Program-made: the position numbers and the translations under genes | DNA from: Flavobacteriales bacterium | GTDB taxonomy: Bacteria > Bacteroidota > Bacteroidia > Flavobacteriales > UBA7312 | Reading direction: 5' to 3' | DNA: 6,467 nt | Assembly (NCBI GenBank): GCA_002862585.1 | Contig: PKDP01000087.1 | Coordinates: forward strand, 1 to 6,467 | Notes under the pieces: generated by a model | Databases searched by the model: none | What the model was told of the DNA's origin: nothing | Seen by the model: the letters and a program-made list of their open reading frames with translations, nothing else | In this document: in pieces, positions 6,165 to 6,467 of the stretch | How the letters are laid out: every line of letters starts with the position of its first letter | Numbering within the stretch: position 1 is the stretch's first letter

Positions 6165-6467
6165 GTCAAGTCACTTCACTGAAAATTTCATTATTATACT
6201 GATTATTACGTCAATGTTTTTCCCAACTTTACCAATTGGAATTGATATCAGATTGGATGATATAATGGCTTTACTTCTTATTCCATTTTTTTTAACTGTT
6301 AAACCAAATTTTAAGGTAAACAGATTGGTTGTTTCATACGTAATTATTTTGATATTTTTTGCCATTTCAACTGTTCATGGTTATTTTTTATTAAGTGTTC
6401 CGTATTCCTTAAGAGATGTAAATGAGTTTGTTAGAGTATTAAAGCCTTTCTTAATTATACTTGCAGT
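6157..6467 (+). CDS. probable O-antigen polymerase (Wzy-like), 3' partial
   Basis: An open frame starts with the ATG at 6157, inside the last codons of the glycosyltransferase (8-bp overlap ATGAGTAG), and stays open to the right edge: 103 complete codons and two bases. The translation begins MSRSSHFTENF and is strongly hydrophobic, with likely membrane segments at about 11-27, 35-48, 58-73 and one beginning near 97. Charged landmarks, IRLDDI at 31-36 and SLRDVNEFVRVLKPF at 84-98, resemble the N-terminal part of Wzy/O-antigen ligase-type proteins, where an R-x-D-D element precedes the second membrane span and an R-D...R-x-x-K loop precedes a later span. Such proteins usually have 380-450 residues and 10-12 spans, so only about a quarter is visible. 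Position after flippases and a glycosyltransferase fits a polymerase that joins repeat units in the periplasm. An O-antigen ligase or another polytopic polysaccharide protein remains possible. The overlap geometry matches the 3728 junction and supports this start over the internal ATG at codon 20. Confidence 0.72.
   Translation, partial: MSRSSHFTENFIIILIITSMFFPTLPIGIDIRLDDIMALLLIPFFLTVKPNFKVNRLVVSYVIILIFFAISTVHGYFLLSVPYSLRDVNEFVRVLKPFLIILA

Noticed and set aside
3406..6293. 8-base A or T runs (3406-3413, 3936-3943, 4031-4038, 6286-6293) as possible phase-variation tracts
   Set aside because: All lie in intact reading frames, are short, and are expected in AT-rich genes coding for Phe and Lys; no frameshifted or alternative product is visible.
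6171..6365. 64-codon open frame on the minus strand
   Set aside because: Antisense to the Wzy-like partial gene, which has the better case: coupled start, membrane-span pattern and matching context.
1..6467. CRISPR array, tRNA/rRNA, insertion sequence, attachment site, or defence system
   Set aside because: No spaced direct repeats, no cloverleaf-like segment, no transposase or integrase motifs, and coding density leaves only 29 bp of meaningful spacer.

Overview
The window is an interior piece of a surface-polysaccharide (O-antigen or capsule type) biosynthesis locus. It has six genes plus the start of a seventh, all on the + strand and packed head to tail. The DNA is AT-rich, and none of the six visible start codons has a good Shine-Dalgarno sequence. 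With the style of the proteins, this suggests a member of the Bacteroidota (Flavobacteriia/Cytophagia-like). That placement is an inference; there is no rRNA or other marker to confirm it.

Region 1 (1-2434) is a nucleotide-sugar cassette in the order dehydrogenase, N-acetyltransferase, aminotransferase (WbpB/WlbA, WbpD/WlbB, WbpE/WlbC). Together these convert UDP-GlcNAc-uronic acid to UDP-2,3-diacetamido-2,3-dideoxy-glucuronic acid, UDP-GlcNAc(3NAc)A. The dehydrogenase is cut by the left edge and lacks roughly its first 55 residues. The UDP-GlcNAc 6-dehydrogenase (WbpA) that would supply the substrate, and a WbpI/WlbD-type C2 epimerase that would give the manno isomer, are not in the window.

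Region 2 (2464-5041) holds two different polytopic membrane proteins of the Wzx/PST flippase superfamily, overlapping by 8 bp. Two complete flippases side by side is the least routine feature here. Region 3 (5043-6467) is a GT-B fold, family-4-like glycosyltransferase, followed by the first 103 codons of a multi-membrane-span protein that looks like an O-antigen polymerase (Wzy) and runs off the right edge.

Junctions are -4, +3, +29, -8, +1 and -8 bp, so the genes are probably one transcription unit with translational coupling. I see no promoter, terminator, RNA gene, mobile element or CRISPR array. The only non-coding stretch longer than 3 bp is 2435-2463, which can fold into an imperfect hairpin just before the first flippase start. 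The genes describe a Wzx/Wzy-type pathway: make the activated diacetamido-uronic acid, build the repeat unit on the inner face of the membrane, flip it, polymerise it. I found no evidence of an undescribed system; the findings are modest observations on an otherwise recognisable locus.
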